Virus record (IMG/VR): IMGVR_UViG_3300010885_021444
Coordinates: 1-36,086 of that record
Length of the DNA stretch: 36,086 bases
Source: a virus
Direction: 5' to 3' (one strand)
Positions 1-8,117 of this stretch are shown here, piece after piece; the stretch's first letter is position 1; each line of letters opens with the position of its first letter. Made by a program: the position numbers and the translations under genes. Below the pieces are notes generated by a model. That model was not told the DNA's origin, searched no databases, and saw only the letters and a program-made list of their open reading frames with translations.

Positions 1-1
1 T

Positions 2-2203
2 GCTTCTTATAACGATGGAACTGCAACTCACACAGTTCACGGTGTTTCTGGTTCTGTAGTAGGAACAACAGACACTCAGGCTTTGACTAACAAAGACCTT
101 TCATCTGCAACTAACACTCTTTCTACTTCAGTAGTAACCCTTACTGGCACACAGACTCTTACTAACAAGACAATCACCAGCGCAAGCGAGACTACCCCTA
201 CAATTGCTGGGGCTACAATCAGCGGTACTTGGACAAGCACAGCCACCATCACTGGTGGAACAATGAACCCAACTACTCTTACACAGAATAGCGTTCCTGT
301 CCTTACAACAACCAGCACATCTACTGTAACCAACAAGACTCTTACCAGCCCTACCATTAACGGTGGTACAGTTTCCTCAGCAACAGTTACTTCTTCAACT
401 GTTGTCTCAGGAACACTGGGCTCAGACCTTGCTGCTGGCGGATACAAGGTATCTGGCTTGGCTACCCCTACAGCTACTGCGGATGCAGCAACCAAGGGTT
501 ATGTAGATACTGCAGTGGCTAACGTAGTTGCCTCTGCTCCTGCTGCTTTAGATACTCTTAATGAGTTGGCTGCAGCACTTGGCAACGATGCATCGTTCTC
601 TACTACAGTAACCAACAACCTTGCTGGCAAGCTGTCTAAAACAGGTGGCACCATGTCTGGTGCTATTGATATGGGTAGCAGCAAGATCACTTCTCTTGGT
701 ACACCTACTGCTGGTACTGATGCAACAACTAAGACATACGTGGACGGCATCCTTGGTTCAGCTACTGCTGCTGCTAGCTCCGCTACAGCGGCTGCAACGT
801 CAGCATCTTCTGCTGCTACCTCAGCCACATCTTCAGCTAACTCTGCTACTGCTGCTTCTACATCAGCTTCTTCTGCTGCAACTAGCGCAACAAGTTCTGC
901 CAACTCTGCTACTGCAGCTGCAAGCTCAGCCACAGCAGCTGCAAGCTCGGCTACTGCCGCTGCTACATCAGCCAGCAGTGCCTCTACATCGGCATCATCA
1001 GCAGCAACCAGTGCTACAAGCTCAGCAACATCTGCTTCTGCAGCGCTGACATCTGCTAACTCTGCTGCTACTTCTGCTACTTCATCTGCCAACTCAGCAA
1101 CTGCTGCATCTACTAGCGCTAGCTCAGCAGCTACCTCAGCTAGCTCAGCAGCTACTTCAGCATCGGCTGCTTTGACAAGTGCTAACAGTGCATCTACTTC
1201 AGCTACATCTTCTGCTACTTCAGCATCTAGCTCACTGGTTACTTACAACACATACAAGACTTACTACCTAGGTTCATTTGCCTCTGCTCCTACATTGGAT
1301 AACCAAGGCAATGCACTTATCACAGGTGCTACATACTTTAACTCTGGCACAAACATTATGTATGTATACAATGGTAGCTCTTGGTCAGCAATTTCTTCTG
1401 CTACCTCTTACTCAGCACCTACCCTTGGTAGCACAACTATCAACTCAGGTACTACTTACTCAACAATTACTGGTCTTACCCTTAGCGGTGGTCTTGCTGC
1501 TGCAGACCCAACTGCATCTCTTGGTCTTGCAACTAAACAATATGTAGATTTAGTTACTGCTGGTGTTAATTACCATGCTCCAGTAATTGCTGCATCTGTT
1601 AGCAATCTTTCTGCTACCTATAACAATGGTACATCTGGTGTAGGTGCAACTCTTACTGCTGATACTAACCGTGCTTTTAGCACACTTGATGGTCAGTCAG
1701 TATCTGTTGGTCAGCGTATTCTTATTAAAGACCAGACAACACAGTTACAAAATGGTATTTATACATTAACTACTGTAGGTAGTGGCGCTGCGCCTTGGGT
1801 AATAACCCGTGCTACAGACAATGACCAAACTCCAGAAATTGCAAATGGCGATGTTGTAAATGTAACTGGTGGTACAGTAAACTCTGGCAAAACTTTTGTT
1901 AACTCAAGTGCTAGCAGCATTACTATTGGTACTACTGCAATTACATTTGCTTCATACTATACAGGATTGCCTTCACAAACTGGTAGTGCTGGTTTATATT
2001 TAACAACAGATGGAACAACCCCATCTTGGGGAACAGTATCTTCTTACTCTGCTCCTACCCTTGGTTCCACCTCTATTGGATCTGGTGCAACGGTAACAAC
2101 AATTAACGGCTTGACTAAGATTGTATCTGCTACATATGCATCTCTCGATGCAAACAATTACGAACAAAACATTGCACTCATGAACATCATGGGCGCTTGG
2201 TAA
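2..2203 (+). CDS. Tail fibre protein, 5' end outside the window
   Basis: Receptor-binding type tail fibre. The frame is open from base 2 to the stop at 2201-2203, so the true start lies upstream; the TTG at 83 is not needed as a start. Visible parts in order: beta-repeat segments with TLTNKT motifs; a TPTATADAATKGYVD unit followed by two more copies of the (A/T)TKxYVD motif (near 490, 730 and 1530); a long Ala/Ser repeat rod (761-1233); a DNQGNALITG...YNGSSW segment; and a C-terminal domain with DGQSVSVGQRILIKDQ and NGIYTLT motifs that recurs in phage fibres. Two related segments beginning YSAPTLGST (about 1408 and 2044) are an internal duplication. Fibre identity is secure from the repeat architecture; the receptor is unknown. 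Confidence 0.85.
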   Translation, partial: ASYNDGTATHTVHGVSGSVVGTTDTQALTNKDLSSATNTLSTSVVTLTGTQTLTNKTITSASETTPTIAGATISGTWTSTATITGGTMNPTTLTQNSVPVLTTTSTSTVTNKTLTSPTINGGTVSSATVTSSTVVSGTLGSDLAAGGYKVSGLATPTATADAATKGYVDTAVANVVASAPAALDTLNELAAALGNDASFSTTVTNNLAGKLSKTGGTMSGAIDMGSSKITSLGTPTAGTDATTKTYVDGILGSATAAASSATAAATSASSAATSATSSANSATAASTSASSAATSATSSANSATAAASSATAAASSATAAATSASSASTSASSAATSATSSATSASAALTSANSAATSATSSANSATAASTSASSAATSASSAATSASAALTSANSASTSATSSATSASSSLVTYNTYKTYYLGSFASAPTLDNQGNALITGATYFNSGTNIMYVYNGSSWSAISSATSYSAPTLGSTTINSGTTYSTITGLTLSGGLAAADPTASLGLATKQYVDLVTAGVNYHAPVIAASVSNLSATYNNGTSGVGATLTADTNRAFSTLDGQSVSVGQRILIKDQTTQLQNGIYTLTTVGSGAAPWVITRATDNDQTPEIANGDVVNVTGGTVNSGKTFVNSSASSITIGTTAITFASYYTGLPSQTGSAGLYLTTDGTTPSWGTVSSYSAPTLGSTSIGSGATVTTINGLTKIVSATYASLDANNYEQNIALMNIMGAW
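761..1233 (+). repeat. Ala/Ser-rich repeat rod inside the tail fibre gene
   Basis: About 158 codons made almost only of Ala, Ser and Thr with occasional Asn, in units such as SSAATSATSSANSATAA. Such low-complexity rods occur in side tail fibres (lambda Stf-like) and probably form a trimeric helical shaft. The repeated nucleotide words (tctgctac, tcagcaac) offer targets for slippage or recombination that would change rod length. Confidence 0.75.
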
Positions 2204-2220
2204 CGAAAGGGTAGTAACTA

Positions 2221-2523
2221 ATGGCTACAACAACTAAAGCTCTTGCCAGAACGGCAGCAGCTACATCAAGCACAACACTATATACGGTTCCCTCTGCAAC
2301 TACTGCAGTGGTAACTAATATACTAATTAGCAATACAGCTACATCTGCTGCTACAGCAACCATCTCCCTTGATGGTGTTGTTGCTGTCCCTGCAGTAAGC
2401 GTTTCTGCTAGCACAATTGTTAGCATTGATCTTAAGCAAGTACTTGCTGCTACAAAAGTTATTGCTGGCTTTGCTTCTGCAACCACAGTTAACTTTCATA
2501 TCAGCGGAGTGGAGATTGCATAA
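2221..2523 (+). CDS. Small virion-associated protein (unknown function)
   Basis: 100 residues, Ala/Thr/Val-rich and predicted mostly beta. It contains TTLYTVPSATTAVVTNILIS, a type of segment common in small phage structural proteins placed beside fibres. A GAAAGGG site precedes the ATG at 2221. The stop overlaps the next start as TAATG, so it is translationally coupled to the adhesin-like gene at 2523. Its position between the fibre and the FN3/Gly-rich protein suggests a fibre or baseplate accessory role; this is inferred from context and a short motif. Confidence 0.6.
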   Translation: MATTTKALARTAAATSSTTLYTVPSATTAVVTNILISNTATSAATATISLDGVVAVPAVSVSASTIVSIDLKQVLAATKVIAGFASATTVNFHISGVEIA

Positions 2524-4097
2524 TGGCATTTCAAAAGTTTCCCGCTGATAAAAGCGGAATCTCATCAGGTAATACTGCTGGTCGTCCAGCAAGTCCTGTA
2601 ATTGGTGACCAGTATTATGATGGAACTGTAGGTTTTCTTATTATTTGGAGTGGAACTGATTGGATTCCTTGTTCTGCACCTGCTGCTCAGCCAACTATTG
2701 CAGTAACAGATGTTGGAACTAGTGTTGCCTATGGCACAGTTCAAGGTAGCGTTGCTTTTACAGAAGGAACATCTGGTGGTAAAGCCGCTGGATTTACTGC
2801 AATTCAAGGAAGCACTACATCCACATCTACATCTAATCCAATTGTTCTTACTGTGACTGGAACACCTGGTTCTTATTCATTTACTGGAACAGCATATAAT
2901 GGTTTTGGAACAAGCGCACAGGCTATATCTGCTTCACAAACATTAACATCTGTTCCACAAGCACCAACTATTGGTACTGCAACTACATCAGGTTCTACAT
3001 CAGATGTAACTGTTGCCTGGACACTCAATGCAACTGGTGGTAAAAACCTTTCTGCTATTACCGTTACTCCATATTTAAATGGAGTAACTGCTGGTTCTAC
3101 TCAAAATGCATCAACAACAAGTTCTACAACTATGACATTTACTGGTTTGACCGCAGGCGCTGCTTATACTTTTAAGGTAAAAACAACTAACGCTAATGGT
3201 ACCAGTTTAGAATCATCTGCTAGTAACTCTATAACAGTTCCACTTATATTTGAATATCTTATAGTTGCAGGTGGTGGCGGTGGAGGTCGTCAAGCAGGTG
3301 CTGGCGGAGGTGCGGGTGGACTTCTTCAGTCAACTACATTTGGAGTTGCATTAGGTAATTCTTATACTGTAACAGTTGGTGCGGGTGGAATTGCAATGGT
3401 GGCTAGTGCTGCTCCTTCTGCTGGCAATGGTAGCAATTCAGTTATTGGTTCACTTGTTGCTTATGGCGGCGGTGGTGGTGCGGGTTATAATAACGGCACA
3501 GCATCAACTTACACTGGTGCAGATGGTGGCTCAGGTGGAGGTTCTTGGCAAAACAGTGGTTATTCTACACCAGTTACAGGACAAGGAAATCGTGGTGGAA
3601 AAGGCGTTTCTGGTGGTCCAGGTTACTCTGAAACATCTGGCGGTGGTGGTGGATTTGGTGCTGTAGGAAATGACGGAACAAGTTCTACAACTGGTTCAGG
3701 TGGTGCTGGTACTACATCTACAATTACTGGAGTATCTGTTGCATATGCAGGAGGTGGTGGAGGTGCTGGTCCATCTGCTTCAACTGCAGCAAACAGTTTT
3801 GGTGCTGGTGGTACAGGTGGTGGTGGTCGCGGTGGACAATCTGGCGGACCCGTTGATGGAACTAATGGAACTGCAAACACAGGCGGCGGTGCTGGTGGTT
3901 CTTCTTATACTGGTTCACCTGGAACAATTGGAACACCAGGAACAGGTGGTTCTGGTGTTGTAATTATTGCATACCCTTCATCTATTGCAGCACTTAGTTC
4001 AATTGGTGGAGGTCTTACATACACAGTTGACACATCAACACGCAGCGGATATAGAGTTTACAAATTTACTGCTGGAACAGGAACGGTAACAATCTAA
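2523..4097 (+). CDS. FN3-domain and glycine-rich tail adhesin-like protein
   Basis: 524 residues. The N-terminus (about 1-60) has the GRPASPVIGDQYYDGTVGF...W pattern of virion proteins that carry a short display domain. Residues about 145-240 form a fibronectin type III fold (VPQAPTIGTATTSGS... TFTGLTAGAAYTFKVKTTNANG). From about 245 onward is a glycine-rich domain beginning FEYLIVAGGGGGG, with many Gly2-6 runs, ending in a short beta-rich tail. Glycine-rich tip domains are known in distal adhesins, where loops between polyglycine sandwiches contact the receptor. It lies directly behind the fibre gene and overlaps both neighbours by one base, consistent with host recognition. A structural role other than adhesion cannot be excluded. 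Confidence 0.7.
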   Translation: MAFQKFPADKSGISSGNTAGRPASPVIGDQYYDGTVGFLIIWSGTDWIPCSAPAAQPTIAVTDVGTSVAYGTVQGSVAFTEGTSGGKAAGFTAIQGSTTSTSTSNPIVLTVTGTPGSYSFTGTAYNGFGTSAQAISASQTLTSVPQAPTIGTATTSGSTSDVTVAWTLNATGGKNLSAITVTPYLNGVTAGSTQNASTTSSTTMTFTGLTAGAAYTFKVKTTNANGTSLESSASNSITVPLIFEYLIVAGGGGGGRQAGAGGGAGGLLQSTTFGVALGNSYTVTVGAGGIAMVASAAPSAGNGSNSVIGSLVAYGGGGGAGYNNGTASTYTGADGGSGGGSWQNSGYSTPVTGQGNRGGKGVSGGPGYSETSGGGGGFGAVGNDGTSSTTGSGGAGTTSTITGVSVAYAGGGGGAGPSASTAANSFGAGGTGGGGRGGQSGGPVDGTNGTANTGGGAGGSSYTGSPGTIGTPGTGGSGVVIIAYPSSIAALSSIGGGLTYTVDTSTRSGYRVYKFTAGTGTVTI

Positions 4098-4480
4098 TGG
4101 CACACTATGCATTTCTTAACAAAGACAATATTGTAACTGAAGTTATTACTGGGGTTAATGAAACAGAATTAATTGATGACAAATCACCAGAAGAATGGTA
4201 CGGTGAATTTAGAAATCAAACTTGTAAAAGAACTTCATACAACACTAATGCTAATCAACATAAAGATGGCGGCACACCGTTTCGTGGTAATTATGCTGGT
4301 ATTGGTTTTAAATATGATGAACGGTTTGATGTATTTATTGCACCACAACCATTTCCTTCTTGGAAATTAAATTATACAAATTACACTTGGGAAGCACCAA
4401 CTCCTATGCCCGATTATATTGAAGACTCATGGTGGAAATGGTCTGAGTATAATAAAGAGTGGATTAAAGTAGACTTTTAA
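4097..4480 (+). CDS. Conserved small phage protein (tail-fibre neighbourhood)
   Basis: 127 residues beginning MAHYAFLNKDNIVTEVITG, with a Trp/Tyr-rich C-terminal half (PFPSWKLNYTNYTWEAPTPM). Proteins with this N-terminus and a TYNT..N.H..G...RGNYAGIG-like core occur widely in aquatic phages near tail genes; no function is established as far as I know. The start overlaps the previous stop (TAATG). It is the last gene before a hairpin terminator. It may be a fibre-attached or chaperone-like accessory. Confidence 0.6.
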   Translation: MAHYAFLNKDNIVTEVITGVNETELIDDKSPEEWYGEFRNQTCKRTSYNTNANQHKDGGTPFRGNYAGIGFKYDERFDVFIAPQPFPSWKLNYTNYTWEAPTPMPDYIEDSWWKWSEYNKEWIKVDF

Positions 4481-4490
4481 TCTATACCCC

Positions 4491-4520
4491 TGAGCATGGG
4501 TTTAAACTGCTCATATTTTT
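4491..4520 (+). terminator. Rho-independent terminator-like hairpin after the fibre unit
   Basis: TGAGCA (4491-4496) pairs with TGCTCA (4508-4513) across an 11-nt loop, followed at once by TATTTTT. It lies 10 nt after the stop of the 127-residue gene. The stem is only 6 bp, so termination may be partial. Confidence 0.55.
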
Positions 4521-4530
4521 ATGAGGTTTT

Positions 4531-4620
4531 ATGTGTAAACAATGTGAAGATTGTAGCAAGGAACATCAATATGATGGGCTTGCTGGCGTAGATTTTGTAG
4601 AGCAAAGCGAATTTATTTAA
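4531..4620 (+). CDS. 29-residue Cys-rich micro-protein
   Basis: ATG at 4531 preceded by TGAGG; encodes MCKQCEDCSKEHQYDGLAG and ten more residues, ending at TAA 4618-4620. The CxxCxxC cluster at the N-terminus could bind a metal. It fills the gap between the terminator and the tail gene at 4630. A start site with a plausible SD and the tight fit before the next SD support it, but an ORF this short could be chance. Confidence 0.4.
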   Translation: MCKQCEDCSKEHQYDGLAGVDFVEQSEFI

Positions 4621-4629
4621 GGAGATACC

Positions 4630-6603
4630 GTGTCAGGTAGAGACATAACCGAAGGTCGTGCAACGCGAGCTATTGCCGTAGATCTTGGCATTCAAACTAA
4701 TGCCATCTGGCAAAACACAGGTTATGACTATGACTGTGCTATTGGTGGGCTGCCGTTTCTTATGGCTATGACCAATGGTCGAGCTTATGAACGCGGCACT
4801 ACCCCTTTCCGTAAGCAGCAGTTTGATAACCAACGTGACCCAGGTGAGCAGTCGCTACAAGGCTGGTGGATTCGTAGCCAGTCAAGCTTCCATACAGGGC
4901 AGGGCGTACAGTTCTACGATCCATTTGCCAACCCATACCTTACAACGCTGGCATCTAACTCTTACCGATACAACTCATCCTTTGGTGTAAACCCTTGGAC
5001 ATTTGGGCAAGTATCTTTACTTAATAGAACTAGCAAGATCCTTGATACAAGCAATGCTGTGTACATGCAGTCTGTATCAATCAGCGGTGTAGACAAGCTG
5101 CTTGTCCTTGACACAGACATCAAGGTAGTTGATGCCTCAACATCATCTACTCTAGTTACTCATACTGGAACCATTAACTCAATGGCAACAGATGGTACTA
5201 ACGTCTATTACACTGACAATGGTAACGTTTATTCAAAGGCGCTTACTGGTGGCTCAGCTACCACCCTCTTTACTTCTGCTATATCTGTTACTTCATCTGT
5301 TATGCACTGGGTTAAGCAACGCCTAGTTGGCACAATGAACAACAAAATCTATGAGCTAGTAGGCGGCACAGGCGCAGCTTTGCCTGCTGCTACATACACC
5401 CACCCTAACGCAGCGTGGAAGTGGACAGACATAGACGAAGCAGGTACTGCTATTTACGCATCTGGTTATGCTGGCGGCAACTCTGCTATCTACAAGTTCA
5501 CCCTTGATACCACCGGTGCTATGCCTACCCTTACTTCAGGTATCATTGCAGCGCAGCTTCCAGAAGGTGAAGTTATCTATTCACTGTACTCACACCTTGG
5601 AGCATACCTTTGCATAGGTACTAGCAAGGGCGTACGTATTGCAACTATTGATACAACTGGCAGCCTTACCTATGGTCCGCTGTTGGTTAATACATCCGTA
5701 CCTGTACGTGGCTTCTCAGCCCGCGACAGCTTTATCTGGTTTGGCACAGCAGTTAGTGATGGCTTTACTAACTATGCTGGCACTTGGCGTATTGATCTGT
5801 CTAATGAAATAGATACCTTACGCTTTGCGCTAGCACAGGACATCTACGCTGAGAACACTGTAGGCGGAGCTTACGACGTAGCATTCCTTGGTACTAGTGA
5901 TCGTCTAGCTTTTGTTGCAGCTACTGTTAGTGGGTCTACTGAGACCCCTAGCTTAGGTATCTGGCTTGAATCAACAGGAGAGAAGTATCCTTCTGGCTGG
6001 ATACAAACTGGTCAGATTAGATACAACACCCTAGAACAAAAGAACTTTAAGCGCATTGTAGGGCGAGGCGACTTTGGTATTGCACCTTCGTCTACCACTA
6101 CGGCAGTAACCAAGGGATCTATGACGATCTCTTCAGTAGATAACAAGGGCAACCTTTATGACATTGTCTCTTATGACAACGTTATTGGCACCCCTGAATC
6201 TACAATTACCAGCCCAGCTGGAGCACAAGACTCTCTTGCTATCCGCTTTACTTTATACCGTGATGCTACTGACAACACACTTAGCCCTATCTTTAAGGGA
6301 TATCAGCTTAAAGCTGTGCCTGCTACACCACGTACCCGACTAATCAAGGTACCTCTGTATAATTTTGACACAGAGTCAGACAAGTATAACGGAACTACAG
6401 GCTGGGAAGGTCGTGCATGGGCACGTCTTGCTGCCCTTGAAGATGTTGAAGCAGCTGGTGACGTGGTCACATTCCAGGATTTCCGTACAGGAGAAACGGT
6501 TCAATGTCTCATTGAAGAAATTTCTTTCCAGAACACAGCTCCGCCAGACAAGCGACTAACAGGCTTTGGTGGAATTGTCACACTCACTATCAGAACGGTA
6601 TAA
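4630..6603 (+). CDS. Large tail protein (minor tail/beta-propeller-like)
   Basis: 657 residues from GTG 4630, with GGAG 6 nt upstream. The sequence is rich in short beta strands with repeated units such as YKFTLDTTGAMPTL, GAYLCIGTSKGVRIATID and SFIWFGTAVSDG, giving a beta-propeller-like pattern from about residue 150 to 420. The C-terminus (about 560-657) resembles a carbohydrate-binding or tail-plate domain with ...GWEGRAWARLAALEDVEAAGDVVTFQDF... It precedes the lysis genes and follows the fibre module, so it is probably a minor tail protein. The exact part of the tail is not determinable here. Confidence 0.65.
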   Translation: MSGRDITEGRATRAIAVDLGIQTNAIWQNTGYDYDCAIGGLPFLMAMTNGRAYERGTTPFRKQQFDNQRDPGEQSLQGWWIRSQSSFHTGQGVQFYDPFANPYLTTLASNSYRYNSSFGVNPWTFGQVSLLNRTSKILDTSNAVYMQSVSISGVDKLLVLDTDIKVVDASTSSTLVTHTGTINSMATDGTNVYYTDNGNVYSKALTGGSATTLFTSAISVTSSVMHWVKQRLVGTMNNKIYELVGGTGAALPAATYTHPNAAWKWTDIDEAGTAIYASGYAGGNSAIYKFTLDTTGAMPTLTSGIIAAQLPEGEVIYSLYSHLGAYLCIGTSKGVRIATIDTTGSLTYGPLLVNTSVPVRGFSARDSFIWFGTAVSDGFTNYAGTWRIDLSNEIDTLRFALAQDIYAENTVGGAYDVAFLGTSDRLAFVAATVSGSTETPSLGIWLESTGEKYPSGWIQTGQIRYNTLEQKNFKRIVGRGDFGIAPSSTTTAVTKGSMTISSVDNKGNLYDIVSYDNVIGTPESTITSPAGAQDSLAIRFTLYRDATDNTLSPIFKGYQLKAVPATPRTRLIKVPLYNFDTESDKYNGTTGWEGRAWARLAALEDVEAAGDVVTFQDFRTGETVQCLIEEISFQNTAPPDKRLTGFGGIVTLTIRTV

Positions 6604-6610
6604 ACCCGAC

Positions 6611-6865
6611 ATGTCATCCGATACAGCTACTATTGTTTACTCTTACTTCTTTGTAGGCGCAGCCCTTATGGCTGGACTTAGTATGGTTGCACGACACACC
6701 ATATTAAAGTACACAGAAGAGCTTAAAGATAAATTAAACAGAATTGAGTACGCTCTTTATAACGATGGACATACTGGTTTGATTAACAAGGTTGATCAAT
6801 TAATTGAAAACCAACAGCAGATTAAAATTGACGTAGAAGTTATGAAAGCAAGGGCAGAAGCGTAA
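6611..6865 (+). CDS. One-TM protein with coiled-coil tail (holin/spanin-like)
   Basis: 84 residues from ATG 6611 (MSSDTATIVYSYFFVGAALM). One hydrophobic segment spans about residues 6-25; the rest is a charged amphipathic helix (EELKDKLNRIEYAL, then KVDQLIENQQQIKIDVEVMKA). A TTG start at 6566 would overlap the tail gene by 38 nt and has no better SD, so 6611 is preferred. It sits just before the endolysin, and its stop overlaps the next start (TAATG). A lysis-accessory membrane protein is the likely role; a structural anchoring role is possible. Confidence 0.6.
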   Translation: MSSDTATIVYSYFFVGAALMAGLSMVARHTILKYTEELKDKLNRIEYALYNDGHTGLINKVDQLIENQQQIKIDVEVMKARAEA

Positions 6866-6945
6866 TGGGATTCATACTACCTGAACCAGACTGGGGTAAT
6901 CCTTTTCCAAATGTAGACCCAGAAGAATGGGAAGACGATGACTAA
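6865..6945 (+). CDS. 26-residue acidic micro-protein coupled to the endolysin
   Basis: ATG 6865 overlaps the previous stop (TAATG), and the TAA at 6943-6945 overlaps the endolysin start at 6938. It encodes MGFILPEPDWGNPFPNVDPE followed by EWEDDD. The Pro/Asp-rich acidic peptide has no recognisable domain. The gap-free coupling on both sides suggests it is translated, perhaps mainly to carry ribosomes to the endolysin start. Confidence 0.5.
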   Translation: MGFILPEPDWGNPFPNVDPEEWEDDD

Positions 6946-7435
6946 GGTTGATGACTTCCTAGCGGTAGCCCAGAAAGAAGTGGGCACAGCAGAGACAGGT
7001 GACAACCTCACCAAGTACGGCGAGTTTACTAAGCACAATGGTCAGCCATGGTGTGGATCTTTTGTCATGTGGTGCGCAGCTCAAGTAAAACAACCTATGC
7101 CCAACGTAGTCTGGACACCCGGCGGTGTGACTGCATTTCAGGGCATGGGGGCATGGGCTAACGGCGCTACTGCCAAGCCTAAGCCAGGCGACATAGTCTT
7201 CTTTGACTTTATAGAAGGCGGTGCCAAGGTGGAGCATGTCGGTATTGTCCTCAAGGACAACGGTGACGGCACAGTAACCACCATTGAAGGCAACACATCC
7301 CCTGAGCACAAGACCAAAGGGTCTCAGGCTAACGGCGGTGAGGTAGCAGAACGCATCCGTGCCTACAGGAAAGACAACAAGCGTAAGCTCACAACGTTTA
7401 TCGTTGGGTTCGGCACACCAAAGTGGGGCAAGTAA
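6938..7435 (+). CDS. CHAP-domain endolysin (peptidoglycan hydrolase)
   Basis: 165 residues forming a single CHAP-like cysteine peptidase/amidase domain. The nucleophile is Cys39 in GQPWCGSFVMW, the histidine is His100 in VEHVGIVL, and the third polar residue is Glu117/Asn119 in IEGNT. PKPGDIVFFDF is the characteristic strand before the His. There is no separate wall-binding domain and no signal peptide, so export would need a holin; a two-TM candidate follows at 7560. The family cleaves peptide cross-links or amide bonds of peptidoglycan. The short C-terminal basic tail (YRKDNKRKL) may help wall contact. Confidence 0.85.
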   Translation: MTKVDDFLAVAQKEVGTAETGDNLTKYGEFTKHNGQPWCGSFVMWCAAQVKQPMPNVVWTPGGVTAFQGMGAWANGATAKPKPGDIVFFDFIEGGAKVEHVGIVLKDNGDGTVTTIEGNTSPEHKTKGSQANGGEVAERIRAYRKDNKRKLTTFIVGFGTPKWGK

Positions 7436-7563
7436 GCGCCACGCGCAAGTACTACAAGCATGCTGCTTGTTTTAAATGTGGTACTTTAGGTGCTGCACTA
7501 TACAAGGGCTGGGCGGTCTACTGTCCAACCTGCTACGAACAGAAACTAAAGGAAGCCAAATGA
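7423..7563 (+). CDS. 46-residue zinc-ribbon micro-protein
   Basis: In-frame GTG at 7423, overlapping the endolysin end by 13 nt; the TGA at 7561-7563 overlaps the holin start (ATGA). The product contains CFKC and CPTC 16 residues apart (ACFKCGTLGAAL...VYCPTCYEQK), a classic zinc-ribbon knuckle pair. No clear SD precedes the GTG, so the start is uncertain, but the paired Cys motifs and the tight overlap with the holin argue for a real gene. Confidence 0.5.
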   Translation: MGQVSATRKYYKHAACFKCGTLGAALYKGWAVYCPTCYEQKLKEAK

Positions 7564-7787
7564 ATATCTCACCAAAGCTATATACAATCCTAGGTACTTA
7601 TGCACGTGCTTTCATTGCTGCTGTAGTTACCCAGTACACAGTAGGTAACACCAGCGTTAAAGCACTCTTTGCTGCAGGCATGGCATCGATCATCCCTGTC
7701 ATCCTACGCTGGGCTAACCCAGGAGACCAGTTCCCGCACCCACAGAAGTCAATCAAGGCTGCAGCGGACGCGGTTGACACCCTCTAG
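7560..7787 (+). CDS. Putative holin, two membrane segments
   Basis: 75 residues from ATG 7560 with an AAAGGAAG site. Two hydrophobic segments (about residues 11-28 and 34-50) are separated by a short turn, followed by LRWANPGDQFPHP and a short Lys-containing tail. Small two-TM proteins with a VVLRWANP-like exit of the second segment are common as holins beside actinophage endolysins. A longer in-frame start at 7476 exists, but it would overlap the zinc-ribbon gene and lacks an SD. This is the last gene of the plus-strand lysis unit. Confidence 0.7.
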   Translation: MNISPKLYTILGTYARAFIAAVVTQYTVGNTSVKALFAAGMASIIPVILRWANPGDQFPHPQKSIKAAADAVDTL

Positions 7788-7800
7788 CATACCCTTTTAA

Positions 7801-7880
7801 GGGGCGTAGCAGCCCCATAGAAGCCAGAAACCCCCCGACTTAAGGTAATCACCTTAGGAAGGGGGGTTCTTTTCTGTTTT
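7801..7880. terminator. Terminator between convergent transcription units
   Basis: A small hairpin GGGGC-GTAGCA-GCCCC (7801-7816) is followed by a strong one: AACCCCCC (7829-7836) pairs with GGGGGGTT (7861-7868), with an inner AAGGT/ACCTT pairing. A T-rich stretch (CTTTTCTGTTTT) follows on the plus strand. It lies between the holin stop and the end of the minus-strand unit, so it probably ends plus-strand transcription and may also work in reverse. Confidence 0.8.
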
Positions 7881-8045
7881 CTAGGACTCTTCTTCATCCT
7901 CTTCAAACTCAAACTGGTCTTGAATCTGGGCAAGAAGGCTGTCGATCTTCTCCTGCCGCTTCTTGCGGCTGGCTAAAGTTCCGATGACGTTAATTAAACC
8001 AGCTGTCAGCAATGCCAACAGCACCCCTACGTAGGTATCTAACAT
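7881..8045 (-). CDS. 54-residue one-TM membrane protein
   Basis: ATG at 8045 with a GAAAGGA site; stop at 7881-7883. Sequence starts MLDTYVGVLLALLTAGLINV: an N-terminal membrane segment (about residues 5-24), then a basic stretch (SRKKRQEK) and a very acidic C-terminus (FEFEEDEEES). This resembles a small class of one-TM holins or lysis modulators, but it is the last gene of the minus-strand unit rather than part of the lysis unit. A motif shared with the terminase upstream region (TACAGTACAGTAC) lies 31 nt upstream of its start. Confidence 0.6.
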   Translation of the reverse strand: MLDTYVGVLLALLTAGLINVIGTLASRKKRQEKIDSLLAQIQDQFEFEEDEEES

Positions 8046-8076
8046 GTTGTTCCTTTCAGCGTTTCGTTATTCTGCT

Positions 8077-8095
8077 GTACTGTACTGTACAGTAC
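8077..8095 (-). promoter_or_regulatory. TACAGTACAGTAC motif and 14-bp palindrome
   Basis: On the minus strand TACAGTACAGTAC (8089-8077) lies 31 nt before the 54-residue gene. It overlaps a perfect 14-bp palindrome, GTACTGTACAGTAC (8082-8095). The same 13-mer occurs in the same gene-relative orientation at 21712-21724, upstream of terminase. A dimeric regulator or promoter element is plausible; only the sequence match is observed. Confidence 0.4.
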
Positions 8096-8117
8096 TGTAG
8101 CCCATGTTGATGGGCGC

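Noticed and set aside
499-1092. Long minus-strand open frame opposite the fibre repeat (197 codons)
   Set aside because: It is the complement of the Ala/Ser repeat and gives only Ala/Val/Glu repeats; a composition artefact with no SD and against the direction of transcription.
8099-8114. GCCCAT/ATGGGC hairpin after the WhiB gene as a strong terminator
   Set aside because: A 6-bp stem without a T-tract on either strand; noted only as a hairpin, since the downstream 54-residue gene seems to need read-through or its own promoter.
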